64,000 bases of DNA from Costus lasius (taxonomy: Eukaryota > Streptophyta > Magnoliopsida > Zingiberales > Costaceae): assembly GCA_027563935.2 (NCBI GenBank), contig CM050450.1:7237957-7301956 (forward strand). Reading direction: 5' to 3'. The position numbers and the translations under genes are program-made. The notes beneath the pieces are model-generated. The model did not search any database. It had not been told where the DNA came from and was given only the letters and a program-made list of their open reading frames with translations. Position 1 is the first letter of the stretch, and every line of letters starts with the position of its first letter. Positions 61,985 to 64,000 of the stretch are shown here, one piece after another.

Positions 61985-62056
61985 CTGAATCGCTGAACCG
62001 ATGAAAGTGACGCTATCTGGCCGACTATTCTTTTGTTTGTAGTTCACTAGCTTTAC
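61985..62056 (-). CDS. Orphan candidate coding exon (24 codons)
   Basis: On the minus strand a strong acceptor (TCTGCTTTTCAG) precedes 62056 and a strong donor (CAG/GTATGC) follows 61985. The 72 bases read VKLVNYKQKNSRPDSVTFIG then SAIQ, phase 0 at both ends. It would splice in frame to the exon at 57164 and reads smoothly into its start (ALSSPRNQPE). It may be the true or an alternative 5' coding exon of the 44756-58684 gene, competing with the exon at 58684. No upstream partner exon was found before the HSP20-like gene. Confidence 0.45.
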
Positions 62057-63209
62057 CTGAAAAGCAGATAAATTTGGCTAGAGAATAACATTTATGGGGA
62101 TATCATTGTACCTTGCCTTACAAGAATGACACATCAATGTACTAAGATTCAATAAAAAGAATATATGCCATCAGCAACTTTTTAAAGCGCAATGAAGTGA
62201 CAACCAGTGTGCAGTTTAGAGTACAACAATGCAGCCACTAAAAATGGTAGCAGATGAGCATTCCTCTTCCAAGAGGACAAAAGAAAAATCTCTACTATGT
62301 ACATGAAATCCAGAATGATCAAGCAAACACAATGGGTATGAACGAAAAGGTAGATTGGCAATGAGTACTCTTCTGATCAACTTAGAATTCAAACAAGATT
62401 TTCAATAGAGAATATCACTGCGGATTAGAAGCACAAATACGTATCATTGTTGAAGTTCGTGAAGCACTATTAGTTTAGTGGCGCTGCTGATCTCTCAACT
62501 GTCTACTAAAAAGGGTTGTATTTGTTACAATCTCTCATTGTTCTCATGAGACTAAATCAGGTCTCACATTATTATTCGGCTAATCAAATTCATATGTCTA
62601 GCCAAACCAGGACGAGATATTCTTGAATAACATATCAATCGAGTGCCGGAAACACGCTGTCTATATAAAATAATCAGAAGATTATCTCGAGAAAGGAAGT
62701 CCTAAAAAACACCGAAATAACCTATGTTTTTGAAATTGTAACACAAAAATATATGAACCTTCTATGAATCAAGATCATAATACTAGCACCTTATTGAATA
62801 CCAAATAACAATGACTAAACAATTTGACTCGTCATATTCTTTGGAATTACAGTGATAAGGATAGCAACATATTGACAAACCCCATAAGAGCTTTTCTTAC
62901 AACATCATTAAGAGGGTAAGAAAAAGAAAAAGAAAACCTCATAAGCTGGAGTTGATTCCTGAATAACGTGAACAAAGAAGCCTGAAAGGTATTATATAAA
63001 ATCATACCACTTTTCACAAGCACTCCATGAGCACAGTTCTTCCCAGTATACTTTCTGATCAAGCAGGAATAAACGACCAAGTCGATCAGCAAATCCCAAT
63101 TGCAAGTGTGAACATCTCAGTTAGGATAATCTTTGATATGTTCCTTTCATCATGAGGAGTTAGTGGACAGTGTAAAATTGATCACTGCAACAATCACTAC
63201 GGTAATTGT
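62057..63209 (-). other. Downstream region of the HSP20-like gene
   Basis: Holds the 3'UTR of the HSP20-like gene next to 63210 and otherwise unassigned AT-rich sequence. I searched it for a coding exon that could precede 61985-62056 and saw none. Confidence 0.5.
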
Positions 63210-64000
63210 TCAAGATAACAGTAGATCGTTGGATCCAAGATGAGGAGGGCGCATGCAGACATGAACTTCATGTTCCTCAGGCCCAACGCGATGTTTAGGA
63301 ACCATTATCTCTAAAACAGTTCCAGTCTCATCATAGTATGCTTCCAAGTTAGCATCTTCAGGAATTCGTGTAGCCAAAGGAATTTCCCTAATAAATTCCC
63401 CTGGAGGGCAGTGCTCGGGAGAAGGATCGGTCAGTTTGAAGGTTCTATCATGCCTTTTTATGTAAGGCATCCGAGCAGTACTAACACATGATATCTTTAC
63501 TATCCCATGAGCGAGATTGTTTCTCCACGAGACTCTCACCTTTTGCTGGTCGGAGAAGGGCAAGCTAACCATTATCAAGTACCCCTGCTCATCCTCATAT
63601 ATTGTCTTTGCAGCAGTAACTGGTCCAGATGCGAGCTTCATAACACCTGCAAACTCATCGACCCATGATGGCTCAACCGGATGAATTTCCATGTCTTGGG
63701 GCTGATCCAAACATGAGGTGTTAGACAAGCAACAGTCATCATCTGTTCCATGGGGAAATAGATCCTTCCTCCGTTTGCAGCATTTTGGTGAAAGGTCCAT
63801 ATTATCTCCACCTGTAGTATTGGATGGCTGTGTCGATAGATTAAGACCAGCGCCATTGGGTAATTTCCTTGAATTGGGATTAGAAGTGCTCTTTAATGGA
63901 GGAAGTGATCTCTCCAGCTCAAACTCAGTGCTCGGGAGATTCCTCCATGACCCAAAATCGCTAGCCTCCAGTGGAATCGAGAAGTTCAGCTCCCTCCCAG
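63210..64000 (-). CDS. HSP20/alpha-crystallin-like protein (5' end outside window)
   Basis: The frame is open from the right edge of the window to TGA at 63210, about 263 codons, with no intron visible. The C-terminal part is very well preserved: GPVTAAKTIYEDEQGYLIMV, SLPFSDQQKVRVSWRNNL, GIVKISCVSTARMPYIKRHD, TFKLTDPSPEHCPPGEF, VLEIMVPKHRVGPEEHE and a GSNDLLLS ending. This matches a plant family annotated as HSP20-like chaperone: an alpha-crystallin-type beta sandwich without the usual small heat-shock protein C-terminal IxI tail. The N-terminal part is Ser/Asn-rich and poorly ordered. A Met lies at 63800, but the frame continues upstream, so the real start is probably beyond the window. Function unknown in detail. 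Confidence 0.88.
   Translation of the reverse strand, partial: GRELNFSIPLEASDFGSWRNLPSTEFELERSLPPLKSTSNPNSRKLPNGAGLNLSTQPSNTTGGDNMDLSPKCCKRRKDLFPHGTDDDCCLSNTSCLDQPQDMEIHPVEPSWVDEFAGVMKLASGPVTAAKTIYEDEQGYLIMVSLPFSDQQKVRVSWRNNLAHGIVKISCVSTARMPYIKRHDRTFKLTDPSPEHCPPGEFIREIPLATRIPEDANLEAYYDETGTVLEIMVPKHRVGPEEHEVHVCMRPPHLGSNDLLLS

Overview
The window is nuclear plant DNA: spliced genes with GT-AG introns, GC-rich first exons grading into AT-rich 3' parts, and large AT-rich intergenic and intronic stretches full of transposon remains. The GC gradient (2-oxoglutarate dehydrogenase and ArfGAP exon 1) and an endogenous virus of the badnavirus/tungrovirus type suggest a monocot, probably a commelinid such as a palm or banana relative. 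I cannot name the species.

Genes, left to right. (1) Minus, 18-8751: mitochondrial 2-oxoglutarate dehydrogenase E1; five exons are in the window and the 3' end lies beyond the left edge. (2) Plus, 12650-14253: a three-exon plant protein of unknown function with a Lys-rich tract, behind a 5'UTR intron and a TATA box at 11085. (3) Plus, 37516-43265: ArfGAP of the AGD6/AGD7 type, three exons. (4) Minus, 44756-58684: a conserved plant protein of unknown function, eleven coding exons over 14 kb, convergent with gene 3. (5) Minus, 63210 to the right edge: a HSP20/alpha-crystallin-like protein, partial. These are ordinary housekeeping genes and form no common pathway.

Mobile DNA. A complete 1.7-kb hAT element (16111-17826, 8-bp target duplication) carries a RING-H2 finger coding relic. 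Two short hAT-type MITEs (18440-18918, 58836-59354), a Harbinger-like MITE (48357-48517), a LINE endonuclease relic (about 19960-20520) and several GC-rich minisatellite blocks are also present.

The outstanding object is 22282-36981: an endogenous pararetrovirus (Caulimoviridae) locus made of at least ten rearranged pieces of a badnavirus-like genome. Coat protein with CCHC knuckle, the CX2CX11CX2CX4CX2C motif I associate with badnaviruses, protease (DTGAS), reverse transcriptase (YIDD), RNase H, ORF1, ORF2, promoter and tRNA-Met primer-binding site can all be recognised. Pieces lie in both orientations. Two near-identical 1.57-kb blocks (29087-30652 plus, 32076-33643 minus) form an inverted repeat that would fold into a long hairpin RNA. 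A 3.5-kb solo-LTR-like insertion with a 42-bp tandem array interrupts the protease region. Every copy is broken by stops, frameshifts or junctions. The locus ends about 0.5 kb before the ArfGAP start codon.
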